Shown: piece after piece, positions 22,435-32,888 of the stretch
How the letters are laid out: each line of letters begins with the position of its first letter
How positions within the stretch are numbered: position 1 is the stretch's first letter
DNA from: Tridacna crocea
Lineage: Eukaryota; Mollusca; Bivalvia; Cardiida; Cardiidae
NCBI GenBank assembly: GCA_943736015.1
Contig: OX031064.1
Coordinates: 39,545,361-39,609,360, forward strand
DNA length: 64,000 nt
Reading direction: 5' to 3'
Translations under genes and position numbers: made by a program
Notes under the pieces: model-generated
Told to the model about the DNA's origin: nothing
Database searches by the model: none
The model's input: only the letters and a program-made list of their open reading frames with translations

Positions 22435-22660
22435 AGACAACAAAATTTTAGCCTGGCTCTAATTGAGCGTGGTTTGTCTTCCATGGAATAGAAAACATTG
22501 GAAGAAAAGAAGACAATGTTGATTACTATCAATTTCTTATTTTTCCACAATGTTTTTAAAGACCCTTTTCCTCTAATGCTGAAAAATTGTGACTGTGTGT
22601 TAATAGGAAAAGGAAACCAATGTGTATCTTGAGATATTTTTAATATTGTGAACATTTATG
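22435..22660 (-). repeat. Palindromic hairpin repeat, copy F (weak)
   Basis: Contains AACATTGGAAGAAAAGAAG and TTCTTATTTTTCCACAATG either side of a degraded centre, the layout of the family but with many differences. Confidence 0.45.
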
Positions 22661-22799
22661 CAAAGTTGTATATACCAATAGATCACTTTGTCTTATTCCC
22701 AGATCTAGAATGGAAACAAAAACTGGACAAATGGAATGACTGAAAGACAGACTGACATGTTTTGCAAGTTCTATATGCCCACCTTTGATATCAATGTGT

Positions 22800-23480
22800 T
22801 AATTTATGTACAATTGTATAAAAATGTCTTTATGTGTCTCTGATTAATGGAGTGCAAATGAAATTTTCAAGTTGGCGCGCGACCTTTCTGTGTGACTTTG
22901 ATCTTTCAAGCATGGACTTGGATCTTGTTTGTTACACACTTTCTTTATTTGTTCAAAGCTCACAAAAAAGTCTTCATGCATTTTTCAGTTGTGGGTTGGA
23001 AATGAAATCCCTCCATTTGATTTATATCCTTTAAATGTGACCTTGACCTTTGATGCATGTACTTGGGTTTTGCATGTGACACATTCTTTTCTTGTAGTTA
23101 ATGTATATGCAAAGTTGTATAAGATCCCTTCTAGCATTTCTAAGTTTTTAAGCACTAAAAAAAAACACAGGTCATCCGACTTTGACCTGTGTAATCTTGA
23201 TCTGAGATGCACAGACTTAAATCTTGAGACAGCACATAGTATTGTTGCAGTGAATATCTTTTGCCAAGTTGTACACAGATCCCTTCATGCATTTCCGAGT
23301 TATGGGATGAAAAATGAGAATCCGGATGGACAGATGATGCGATTACTATTGGCCTATCTTCGGGGACATAGATATTCAAAGTGGAGCCAGTCCTGTAATA
23401 CTTGGTTAATCATGATGAAATTGCAGGTGCACGGTAATAAAGATTTCAAAACTTTCTCTGAATCACCAGATCATCTTTAA
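22800..23480 (+). repeat. Degenerate GACCTTGACC-type tandem repeat
   Basis: Three or so units of roughly 150-190 bp with TTCATGCATTT, TGTGACCTTGACCTTTGATG and GATCCCTTCATGCATTTCC phrases. Bivalve genomes carry many such arrays. The 183-codon frame at 22929-23480 arises from the repeat and is not considered a gene. Confidence 0.65.
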
Positions 23481-24178
23481 CTTATAGGAAATGATGATTG
23501 CAAAAGGCCTTACCTATCTATTTCGTACACATTCATCCATAAAGCAGGTTTTGGCATTCGGCCATTTAGTAAACAAACTCTGTACATGTATACAAATGTT
23601 AGACATTTATACTGCATCGAGATTGTTTAAAGGGTGAAATGAACTTCTTCCAACTTTAACAACTGTAGCTCTATAGTGTTCCAAAAGAAATATTTTATAA
23701 TGTTGTAAAAATATTTAGTAAAAACACTTTTTACCTCTTTACACCTGGGAATAACTGAAAATTTGTGTGTCCAGTGGGATACAGCCGCCTCTAAACGACC
23801 AGCTCTTCTGTTGGGTCTCTGAAAGGTCTCATGTTCCGATATGGTCCAAAAAGGCCCCTCGTTGCATTAGAAATCTGTTTCATGTTAGTACTTGTTGCAC
23901 TACTAGTTGTCACACTACATGTAGTTGGAGGATTACTACTGGTTGTTCCTACATCTAATATTGCTGCAGCCTCACGCAGCAAGGCAGCAGCTCTAACTTG
24001 CTGGCTCATACATGTACCTGTTAAAATAACAGCTTTCAATCATTTGTTTACCCATATCCACTTTCTTAATTCAAGGGCATATAACTCCAAGAAAAATAAT
24101 TTTAATACCTAAAATATAACACTGACCATATTTGGTCATTGTTGCTTCATATTTATGCATATTTTTTTAACAATTTTC
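23481..24178. other. No supported gene
   Basis: Contains a small minus-strand frame at 24039-23791 discussed under rejected items. Otherwise nothing was seen. Confidence 0.4.
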
Positions 24179-24183
24179 TTATA

Positions 24184-25164
24184 CACAGTGTAGGACCGGA
24201 AGTGTGCATTGTTTGATACTGTATGTCACTTGGGAGTCTGTACAGTGGCGAAATGTCACTTGATTCTAGAAAACTGTGTTTCCACGGTAAGTGAAGTTAA
24301 TATTTTTTTTTTTTCATCTATTTTTATATTTGATTGAATTCTTTCCATCCGCTTGTACTTTTGATATATATTAAACATGCCAGGCACCTGATCGTGCAAT
24401 GTGCAACCTCCTTATAGCAATAAGAATGTCTTGATCATCTTGATGTGAGAAAATTGAAATGATTTTCGAATACAAAAAATAGCAGAATTTTCGCTTTTGC
24501 GCACACGAGAGAGTTCTTTCTACGATTAAAAGGTCTGCCGATGTGTCTGCTTTCTCTTTTCATCAGCAAGTTCCAAGTTGTGACCTTAAAAGCGATTAAA
24601 ATGAAGAAATTCCAGCATGTCTACCAACAGAATTTTGTACTGTCACTTGTATGAAATATTGTAGATCTCAAGTGACTGTACAACAGCTTATCAAGTGACA
24701 GTACAAATTCCCTATGTTGACATGCCATTTTAAACGAACGATTAGGAGGATTGTAGTCAATTTTGTTACCATTTCTTTACATGTTTTCAAACAAAAGTGA
24801 ATAAAGAAACTGTCTTTACATTTTCCGTTCAGCAAAAAAGCTTTTAAGGATGATTTATCAAACAAAATACCCCGTTGTTTTTAGGCAAAATCATCTGTAT
24901 TTTAGTATGGTTACATGATCAAGGCATCCCCATATCTCCAGGAAAGCTTTTCAGAGCATATGAGTGTTCTTGATACGGTCTTTGATTAACAAACAAACAA
25001 CTGGATATGAAGGTTCTATAATAGCTATCAAAATAAATGAAAAACCACCAGCTTGACTTACCGTGTGTTAGCAATTTTCAACGACCACGTGACATTTCAC
25101 CGCTGTACAGACTCCCAAGTGACATACAATCTCAAACACTGTACACTTCCGGTCCTACATCGTG
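24184..25164. mobile_element. 981-bp inverted-repeat element with TTATA duplication
   Basis: Flanked by TTATA at 24179-24183 and 25165-25169. The ends are CACAGTGTAGGACCGGAAGT (left) and the complement of CACGATGTAGGACCGGAAGT (right). Inverted similarity extends about 85 bp through GTCACTTGGGAGTCTGTACA. CAAGTGAC(A/T)GTAC motifs recur inside near 24635-24710 in both orientations. No transposase, so non-autonomous; superfamily uncertain. Confidence 0.82.
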
Positions 25165-25169
25165 TTATA

Positions 25170-25924
25170 ACCACAGGCCTATAAGTTGGACTGAACCAAT
25201 GTGATTCTCTCAGAACAAAAAACTCGTGATACATAAATGTCATCAACTTTCTAACACAATATGATATGGACTGGTGAAGTAATGAAAATTGCAATAGTGT
25301 AAAGAGACCCAATACAAGCATTTCGCAAATAGCATACAATCTTCACAGAACCTTTTCTGGATGGATGAGTCGGCAGAAAAAATCAAATTACGGATTTTTT
25401 TATGCATACAATCGTTGGTAATGAAAATATACAATCACTTTCAGAAAAAAACGTCATTCTAACTACAATTCAAGATGCAAATTTCCAAACCTCTGCATCC
25501 ACAGAAGCAAAAAAAAAAAAAAATAGCTGGCACTAACACTGCATAGAAAAACGGTAAGCGGAGATAAAAATCGACACAAATACCTAATTATAGATCTATC
25601 TAAATTTGAGGCAAAACCATTGGAATTTGATTACCATGAAGTAGTAACAACTTTTCTGACTGTCAGTCTCGCGCATCCTGAAACAGTCATGGCGAGATTT
25701 AGAAGAAAGTGAATAAAACGTGACAGATTTACACCATAGTTCTGTTTCTTGCATTATGTCATTCACCGTTGATCCCAATACTTTTTAGAAATCGCCCATG
25801 CTTTTCAAATCGAAGAAGGCCACTCCCCTTCTTTCTGAAATCCTAGAACACTAATTAAACTCGCATCTATCTGACTAGTATGGAAACACTAGAGGCACCT
25901 ATCGGTTGTTTATGGATGCAAAAC
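25170..25924. other. No gene recognised
   Basis: AT-rich with an A-run near 25509. No repeat or frame of note. Confidence 0.45.
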
Positions 25925-27015
25925 TATCACACGAGACGGCGCCGATCTGTCAAGCGAATAAAAAACAACTAACGAAGCATTCGATCTTGTTGATCATGAA
26001 ATATTATTATATAAGCTTAAATTACATCATTTCACAGACAAAGCTTGTAAGCTTTTTAATTCTTATTCAAATGGTAGATTGCAAGTTATCAAAAATGGCC
26101 CTGTGGTATCGAAAATGCAACCATCATCTGGTGTTCCTCAAGGCTCGATTTTAGGACCCATCTTATTTTTACTCTACGAGAATGACTTACCTTTAAACCT
26201 TCTATCAAACATAGACATGTATGCAGATGATGCTACTCTATATAAATCAAGTAAATCTCTATCAGAAATTAATGAATTATTACAAAATGACTTATCTAAA
26301 ATTGATACTTGGTCTAAAAATAACAATATGATTATAGGAAGTAAAAGGAGACTTAAGAATCTACCAGAACTTCAATTAAAAGTTTCAAATAATAAAATCG
26401 AGAATGTAAGTGTTCAAAGGGTTCTTGGTTTATATATTGACAATTCGCTATGCTGGAAGATTCATGTTGACAAGGTCTGTTCAAAGGTATCATCAAAAGT
26501 GCAAGGTCTCAAGAGAATAAATAGTTTTCTCACACTGGATATGAAACAACTGTTTTATAATTCATACATTGCTCCTTGTTTTGACTATGGTTGCATTTCA
26601 TGGAGTCAATGTATATCAGCTTTTATAAACAGAATTATCAAGTTACAAAAACGAGCTGCATTTTGAAAAAACCGAGAAAAACATGCTCTACGTCAAATTT
26701 CACCTCATTAAAATGGCTTAGCATTAAAGGTCGCCGCAAATATTTTACAATCCTTATGGTTTATAAAACGCTTCATGGTCTAGCGCTACCTTACATGTCT
26801 AACCTTATAAATTATAGTAGGAATCAATATTACATGCTAAGATCTGAGTTGAATAATGATGTTATGTGTACAAGCCAAAGCATACCTAGAACAGATTTTG
26901 GAAAGTGCGCCTTTTCCTATATTGGGATGCAATATTGGAATTCTTTATAAAATTCCTCGTCGTCAGCCGGCTCAAAGCATGCATCCATTGCTGAATCTAT
27001 CGCTTTAAAGAGCAT
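25925..27015 (+). mobile_element. Truncated CR1/Jockey-type LINE
   Basis: Begins inside the RT (around the A block) and ends soon after the C-terminal GKCAFSYIGMQYWNSL motif, so it is 5' truncated as usual for LINEs. Endonuclease is absent. Confidence 0.75.
25950..26950 (+). pseudogene. LINE reverse transcriptase relic
   Basis: The frame at 26079-26666 contains SGVPQGSILGPILFLLYEND (block B) and DMYADDATLYKS (catalytic YADD), followed by the thumb region VQRVLGLYIDNSLCWKIHVD. A frameshift near 26660 moves the rest into the 26591-26950 frame, with KWLSIKGRRKYFTILMVYKT and FGKCAFSYIGMQYWNSL, the typical C-terminal tail of CR1/Jockey-group proteins. Upstream of 26079, the FDLVDHEILLYKL piece of block A is in another frame. 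Confidence 0.85.
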
Positions 27016-27786
27016 GAAATTCGGCCGATTCCGTACCTACATCTGACCTCGTCCGTATAACGGTCGTTTACATTTGAACTGCGAGTCACGTGATCTTATA
27101 CATGGCGGGCCAGTGTGATTCGTTTAGCAACGACATAAACGACCTCGATGAAGTTATTCACATCTTTCTATCTGTCGGTTAAAACTTCAATCGGAATTGA
27201 TAAAATATTAATCTATCAAGGGTTTGCCATCTGAAATATGGTTCGAAAGATTTCGATAGAAAATTAAAACCCAAGTTTTCTTTTGGAAGAGAACCTGACA
27301 ATTTTCAGAACGGTAAACTGGCATATTTTCGGGCGATGAATGTACCGATCTGCTGCATATCAGTCCACTAGATACAGACGAGGGATATGATGGCTACCAT
27401 CACCTTTGCTATGCCGAATGAGCCTGACTGTGCACAGACAATTGCCCTGAAACTAGTTCAAGGACAACATAAATAATAGTTAACGCCGTACGACTGAAAA
27501 CGCACGTTCGTAAAACCGAAAGATGTATATCGAGAAGTGACGTGATAAAAGATTATCTGTCACAAATTTTCGAAGCCACCATTTTAAATATCTTACGCTG
27601 GAAGAGGTTATGAGGTATTTTCAAGCTCTTTGACCCTAGAGTACCCTATGTGGTACTTGTGACCAAAGTTATATTGTTGTTCTAGTATTGTATTGATTGT
27701 AAAAATATTGTTTTCCTTTCGCGATCGTGTTTTTAAGACCAGCTAACTGTAACTAGGTCAATGTTGTCCCAGAGTACCTGACATGA
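27016..27786. other. No gene recognised
   Basis: Unassigned sequence between the LINE relic and the hairpin. No open frame or repeat of note. Confidence 0.45.
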
Positions 27787-27880
27787 CTGGTATCATACAA
27801 CTCCTCTAGTCTATATAGATATAATAAGAACTTCACTCAAGTCTTAATTATATCTATAAAGAGGGGTTGTATGATACCAG
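27787..27880. repeat. Isolated 35-40-bp stem hairpin
   Basis: TGGTATCATACAACTCCTCT at the left is answered by AGAGGGGTTGTATGATACCA at the right, with AGATATAAT and ATTATATCT inside and a loop of about 20 bases. It lies 65 bp upstream of the miniature LTR array. Confidence 0.85.
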
Positions 27881-27945
27881 ACATATATGTGTTAGAGTGT
27901 CAGATTTAGCACAATCCGGTAACAGACTTTTTGACGTTAATGTAT

Positions 27946-28097
27946 TGTAGCCGGGTATAGGTATTTGGTGATATATCGTGCCGCCATGTCGACATGTGGT
28001 TTGGTAGCTCAGTTGGTTAGAGTGCAGGAACGCTATTCCTGAGACCCTGGGTTCGAATCCCGGTCGAGCCGCGATATATTTTTCACCACCTGTTACA
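27946..28097 (+). repeat. LTR 1 of the miniature array
   Basis: 152 bp, TGTAGCC...TGTTACA. Contains a tRNA-like sequence at 27998-28070. The first variable base of the anticodon region (GCT rather than GGT) distinguishes it from the other three. Confidence 0.85.
27998..28070 (+). tRNA. tRNA-like sequence in LTR 1
   Basis: 73 nt that fold by eye into a full cloverleaf: 7-bp acceptor (GGTTTGG/TCGAGCC with G-U pairs), 4-bp D stem with AGTTGGTTA loop, 5-bp anticodon stem CAGGA/TCCTG, 5-base variable region, and T arm with TTCGAAT loop. A box TAGCTCAGTTGG and B box GGTTCGAATCC are intact. The anticodon position reads GCT. Position 33 is C, not the near-universal U, so a decoding role is doubtful. 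A Pol III promoter role is more likely. Confidence 0.75.
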
Positions 28098-28559
28098 TTT
28101 GGCGCTCACCGTTAAGGTTCATGTAAAGTGTTTATTTTGCTTAATTTCATACGTCAATAATTCTGTAATTATTAAAATTTGTCCAGGAAAACGATATATC
28201 AAATTAAAGCTCTGGATGAGTACAAGCTGTTTTACATAATTATACCTACTGGCCTTGCATAATAAAACTAAAACATTGCAGAAAAAGATGACATCGTTTA
28301 AAACCTACAAAATAATAATGACATAACAAAATTGCTTAAGTTTTGGAGAAAACATAGGCTATGGTACATACCAGGTACTGCTACTACCAAAAATCCTATA
28401 GTTTCTTTAAAAAGGCACATATTTAAGTCAGAAAGTTTGACATTTTTCCCTTATTGAATTGTCAACCATGTTTGACCTACTTTGTTTTAGTAACAGGTAT
28501 GGTGTCTGCACAGGATCAAAATGTACTAGTGGTTGTGTGTAATAAACTTTCATTAGTAT

Positions 28560-29003
28560 TACCTGAACAAATTGACATGAAATAAATGACCTCAGTTACC
28601 ATATATTACACGCTTGATTTATTGTTCTAACTTGGCTCCGGCTAATGTCGTCTGCATGCGGAACTATGTGCATGTTTCTAAAGTCTTTATGCTGCTAATA
28701 GATTTACCGGGTATAGTGTTTTCAAAGAATACTTGAAATACCTGAAATAACCATTATATTGTTGGTTTAAATTGGTAATACATGGTGGGTGACTTAGATC
28801 TATGATGTGCTTTCTGTGTAGCCTGATTTTAATTTATGCCATCCACAAAACCTTTTTATTTTGACTAAGGCGCAGTAAGGGTCAAACCCGACATTTACCG
28901 ATTACAGTTTCTGTACAGTCCGGTTATACCCGATGGTTTAAATATTCACGTTTTAATTACTCTTTGCATAAAGGTCAATTTCAGGTCAATTTATTCCAGT
29001 AAT
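28560..29003 (+). mobile_element. MITE-1, copy 2
   Basis: About 440 bp present only in the left arm of the TTAA element; the right arm reads straight across its position. Matches 7905-8049 plus 8613-8925. Ends ACCTGAACAAATTGACATGA and TCAGGTCAATTTATTCCAGT are imperfectly inverted. Confidence 0.75.
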
Positions 29004-29155
29004 AATTTTAGATAAAAAAAGAATAAAAATGACCTGTACAAGTGAAATTTCCATGTCCACTTACAAACCCTTTCTCAAAAACAGCACCCCACTACCCCAT
29101 CACACACACAAAAAGAACAATGAAAAAAATGCTTATGTCAAAAATTGATTCTAAA

Positions 29156-29213
29156 TCCTATCTACCAGACTGGTGACACCTTAATCCTATCTACCAGACT
29201 GGTGACACCTTTT
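29156..29213 (+). repeat. 29-bp tandem duplication
   Basis: AATCCTATCTACCAGACTGG with TGACACCTT occurs twice in the loop of the TTAA element. Confidence 0.85.
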
Positions 29214-29850
29214 GTAACTGCTGTTTTTGAGAAAGGGTTTGGACGTAGACATGGAAATTTCACTTGTACAGGTCATTTTTATGTTTTATTATCTAAAATT
29301 ACTAATGAAAGTTTATCATGCACAACCACTTGTACATTTTGATCCTGTGGAGACACCATACCTGTTACTAAAACAAAGTAGGTCAAACATGGTTGACAAT
29401 TCAATAAGGGAAAAATGTCAAACTTTCTGACTTAAATATGTGCCTTTTTAAAGAAACTATAGGATTTTTGGTAGTAGCAGTACCTGGTATGTACCATAGC
29501 CTATGTTTTCTCCAAAACTTAAGCAATTTTGTTATGTCATTATTATTTTGTAGGTTTTAAACGATGTCATCTTTTTCTGCAATGTTTTAGTTTTATTATG
29601 TAAGGCCAGTAGGTATAATTATGTAAAACAGCTTGTACTCATCCAGAGCTTTAATTTGATATATGGTTTTCACGGACAAATTTTAATAATTACAGAATTA
29701 TTGACGTATGAAATTAAGCAAAATAAACACTTTACATGAACCTTAATAACCCACGATGTGGATGGCTACTGCTTAGGCACCTCGAGAACATTTCACAAGG
29801 CTTCACTGTCTCCAGAATTCGAGACGAATTTTAAATTTGGAGGGGGTATA

Positions 29851-30002
29851 TGTAGCCGGGTACAGGTATTTGGTGATATATCGTGTAGCTGTATCGACAT
29901 GTGGTTCGGTAGCTCAGTTGGTTAGAGTGCAGGAACGGTATTCCTGAGACCCTGGGTTGGAATCCCGGTCGAGCCGCGATATATTTTTCGCCACCTGTTA
30001 CA
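29851..30002 (+). repeat. LTR 2 of the miniature array
   Basis: 152 bp, same ends as LTR 1. Preceded by TTTGGAGGGGGTATA and followed by TTTGGCGCCCACCGT. Confidence 0.85.
29903..29975 (+). tRNA. tRNA-like sequence in LTR 2
   Basis: 73 nt as in LTR 1 but with acceptor GGTTCGG and anticodon position GGT. The B box is altered (GGTTGGAATCC), which would weaken Pol III initiation. Confidence 0.7.
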
Positions 30003-30118
30003 TTTGGCGCCCACCGTAAATAATCCACGATGTGGATGGCTACTGCTTAGGCACCTCGAGAACGTTTCACAATGTTTCTCTGTCTCCAGAATTCGGGACA
30101 GAATTTGGAGGGGGTATA

Positions 30119-30270
30119 TGTAGCCGGGTATAGGTATTTGGTGATATATCGTGCGGCCATGTCGACATGTGGTTTGGTAGCTCAGTTTGTTAGAGTGCAG
30201 GAACGGTATTCCTGAGACCCTGGGTTCGAATCCCGGTCGAGCCGCGATATATTTTTCACCACCTGTTACA
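30119..30270 (+). repeat. LTR 3 of the miniature array
   Basis: 152 bp, same ends. Followed by TTTGGCGCTCACCGTTAA, the same 18 bases that follow LTR 1. Confidence 0.85.
30171..30243 (+). tRNA. tRNA-like sequence in LTR 3
   Basis: 73 nt cloverleaf with one change in the D loop (AGTTTGTTA). Anticodon position GGT, C at position 33, intact B box GGTTCGAATCC. Confidence 0.72.
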
Positions 30271-30393
30271 TTTGGCGCTCACCGTTAATAACCCACGATG
30301 TGGATGGCTACTGCTTAGGCACCTCGAGAACATTTCACAATGCTTCTCTTGTCACCAGAATTCGGGACGAATTCTAAATTTGGAGGAGGTATA

Positions 30394-30545
30394 TGTAGCC
30401 GGGTACATGTATTTGGTGATACATCGTGCGGCTATGTCGACATGTGGTTCGGTAGCTCAGTTGGTTAGAGTGCAGGAACGGTATTCCTGAGGCCCTGGGT
30501 TCGAATCCCGGTCGAGCCGCGATATATTTTTCACCACCTGTTACA
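30394..30545 (+). repeat. LTR 4 of the miniature array
   Basis: 152 bp, same ends. It is followed by GTAT, the right target duplication. Confidence 0.85.
30446..30518 (+). tRNA. tRNA-like sequence in LTR 4
   Basis: 73 nt cloverleaf with A and B boxes intact, anticodon position GGT and C33. The variable region differs by one base (AGGCC). Confidence 0.74.
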
Positions 30546-30549
30546 GTAT

Positions 30550-31620
30550 GGTAATTCATTGGCGAAAAATGTTTGTTTGTGTAGACAAAATCTTACAAGG
30601 GCGACGATTTTCTCCATATATGCAAATATTGGATGGTAAACGTGACAAAATGAGTCACGTGATCAACAATGTGATTCTTACTGAGTTGTCAAACGATCAC
30701 GTGATTCCTATAAAACAGTTATTGCCGTTCAATGCATTGTGCCCTGCTACAGAAATAACTGGTTTGCGGCGCCATTCATGTTCAGCATCAATATTTTCTT
30801 GTTTGTAGTTTATATTGGTCGCGTAAGCGTAAGTACCGAGAGCATATGACGAGGCAGTCTACTGCCCGATATCTGTTGGCAGTTTCATTTCAGATACAAC
30901 TGGTAGATACTTGATTACCTGTCTATGTATTGGTTAATAACAACTCCTTTTTCAAGAATTTCTGCCATAATTGATACAAAATGATTTTAAACAATGTATA
31001 ATACATGAAATAAGACAGATTATCTTCTTAAGACTTCTACAACTTCGTCATTAGCTAGCTCGTGCGGATGGAACTTTTGAAGATCAAATTATCACCCGCT
31101 AGATGGCATTCTTCGAAGAATATGACATGGGAAGACAACATGTTTACACCGATCGACCTTTGAATTTATTACAGAAAAGACCGAAAATGATGGTTCCGAG
31201 CCGTTTATGCATACAGATTCTTAACCAATTCATACAAATGCTTCTTGCATTCGTCTAGTCAGGTACGCAATAGCGTTATCTATTATTTGGTTAACACAAT
31301 TTAACTCATTCGTTTCTTTATGACATGAAGTACTCGTTTAGTTACAAGTAAATACGTACACGTAGTACTAGTATGAAAATTACGAATGAAACTCTTAGAA
31401 TACTGAAGTTTCTAATATATGACAGAAGTTGAGACAAAGGAGCAATAAAAGCCCCATATACACGTAATGATAGTAGGCAAACATCATTTAACGCACATAG
31501 CAGTTGTCACACCTCTGTATGCGTGTAATAAAAGTATAAATAGACATGTACGCAATGTTGATGGAATATTCATTTACCATAATACCAATGTAAAATGAAT
31601 GCAAGAATGAATCACTTGCA
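30550..31620. other. No gene recognised
   Basis: Short frames only (86 codons at 30548-30808). CACGTGATC occurs twice near 30655-30705. No element identified. Confidence 0.45.
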
Positions 31621-31935
31621 TGGATGGATTTTTTACCTAAATCCCCTTCCATATCCTTGGGTGACTCTTTCCAAAAGTTGTTCGCGAAATTTTGATCCAT
31701 CAAGAAACATGCTCTGGTGAATGGGGACTACTTGCACTATATAGAAATTAATACATTCTTAAAAATTCTTCTTTTCTGAAGCTGATGGTCAGATTTTGAA
31801 TTTACTTTTACAGGTGACCTTTGGAAATTTGCTTGGCAAAATAATGATTTTGCTTCCAATGTTTCAGTTCCTCAAAAAAAGGCTATGGTCCTCTCAAAAA
31901 TTCAGGTGAGCGATCCAGGGCCATCTTGGCCCTCT
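31621..31935 (+). repeat. GTCCGTCGT-family repeat, terminal part
   Basis: Contains GGGTGACTCTTTCC, TCTGGTGAATGGGGACTACT and then CAGGTGAGCGATCCAGGGCC with GGCCCTCTTGT, the opposite end of the family. CAGGTGAGC is the inverse of the GCTCACCTG start seen at 15958, so the family may have inverted ends. Confidence 0.7.
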
Positions 31936-32500
31936 TGTCTAAATAAAGGTGCAAGTTTTGGATCATTGTGTTGGTCATCTCTTCGTTTTGACTTCGACTG
32001 TTTTTGTTTTAACATGTAATGAATATTTCACGAAGAAAATTATCTTTGTCCATAATTTAGACTGTTTTTTGGAGTTGGCATGAAGACACTGGTTATACTT
32101 TTTATTTTGTTTGCTGTTAAGAGAAGTATTAGATTTTACAAAAGCATATTATGCTCCTGCATCTAGTGTCCGTAGGCCCCTATGGGTGATAGAAAATAGT
32201 TAACTGTATCTTTCTTACTTGCCAAAGAATATCAAAACCCTTTTGACCAAGATAGCCCGAAGTGTTCTTTAGTTGAAATCAAACAAAATTTTAGACAAAC
32301 AGGAAAGTTGAAATTTTGGTCATCGTGTAACAACTGGGGTAGGGATTATCTTGGCCAAGCCGTTAATTCAAAGCTAATTCATGTAATAATTTATTGACTT
32401 GTTGTCTTAGAAAGTATTCTGAAAGTCATATAACCTGAAGATTTGTTTGTTTCTCTTCTGCGAACACATTCAGAAATGCAACAATACAATGCAATCGCGT
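31936..32500. other. No gene recognised
   Basis: AT-rich spacer up to the left TAAT of the 5.6-kb transposon. Confidence 0.5.
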
Positions 32501-32888
32501 TAATCGGTCAAATTCAATAAGAGGTTGCAATTCATGAATTTTAATGTCGCGCTTATATTAGATAATTGGCTTTGTAGCAGTTATGCATCTGATGTTATGT
32601 ACGTGGCAGCCAAACAGTATAAAAACGTCATGCAAAAGTTGAAAATGATTGCATGAATACTTTTGTCAGAAATTCTGTTTGTAACCCATAAAATGACAGG
32701 TTCGTTACTGTCGCGATTCTGTAAATTCCCCCTGCAAGTCTTAGCTACGGAATATTTATGACGCAATCAAGTAACTGCGTGTTCTATAAATCTTTGTAGG
32801 TATTACCTAGCCATCTTGATTGTTCCTAAGAATATACTCAGTATATTTTGTACATTTTTAAGAAATATCGTTTGTCCGCAAAGTCGGA

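Larger units (their letters stand above)
28116..29742. mobile_element. TTAA-flanked element with about 500-bp inverted arms
   Basis: Flanked by TTAA at 28112-28115 and 29743-29746. Starts GGTTCATGTAAAGTGTTTAT and ends with its reverse complement. Arms 28116-28560 and 29290-29742 are nearly identical in reverse. Inverted similarity continues after the MITE-1 insertion (29005-29080 against 29222-29290). No transposase. It is inserted in the first internal segment of the miniature LTR array. TTAA suggests piggyBac or Kolobok mobilisation. Confidence 0.88.
27946..30545 (+). mobile_element. Miniature LTR retrotransposon array with tRNA-like LTRs
   Basis: Four copies of a 152-bp repeat that starts TGTAGCCGGG and ends CCACCTGTTACA alternate with three internal segments of 116-123 bp (the first after removing a later insertion). 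Each internal segment begins TTTGGCGCYCACCGT, a primer-binding-site-like TGG sequence two bases after the repeat. Each ends with TTTGGAGGRGGTATA, a purine-rich tract just before the next repeat. GTAT flanks the whole array (27942-27945 and 30546-30549). This is the layout of TRIM elements, expanded to LTR-int-LTR-int-LTR-int-LTR by recombination. No coding capacity. Confidence 0.85.

Noticed and set aside
22929-23480. 183-codon plus-strand frame
   Set aside because: It lies wholly in the degenerate GACCTTGACC-type tandem repeat, and opposite-strand frames of similar length exist.
23791-24039. Minus-strand 82-codon frame (MSQQVRAAALLREAAAILD...) resembling the N-terminal exon of some invertebrate orphan proteins
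   Set aside because: Alanine/serine/threonine-rich low complexity, no convincing splice partner and no domain. The resemblance is a memory impression only.
27998-30518. Four functional tRNA genes
   Set aside because: They are embedded in 152-bp LTRs, have C33 and differ in anticodon triplet. They are better explained as Pol III modules of a retroelement.
27946-30545. CRISPR-like array because of regular 150-bp repeats
   Set aside because: Repeat size, eukaryotic context, LTR-style ends and flanking duplication fit a retroelement, not CRISPR.
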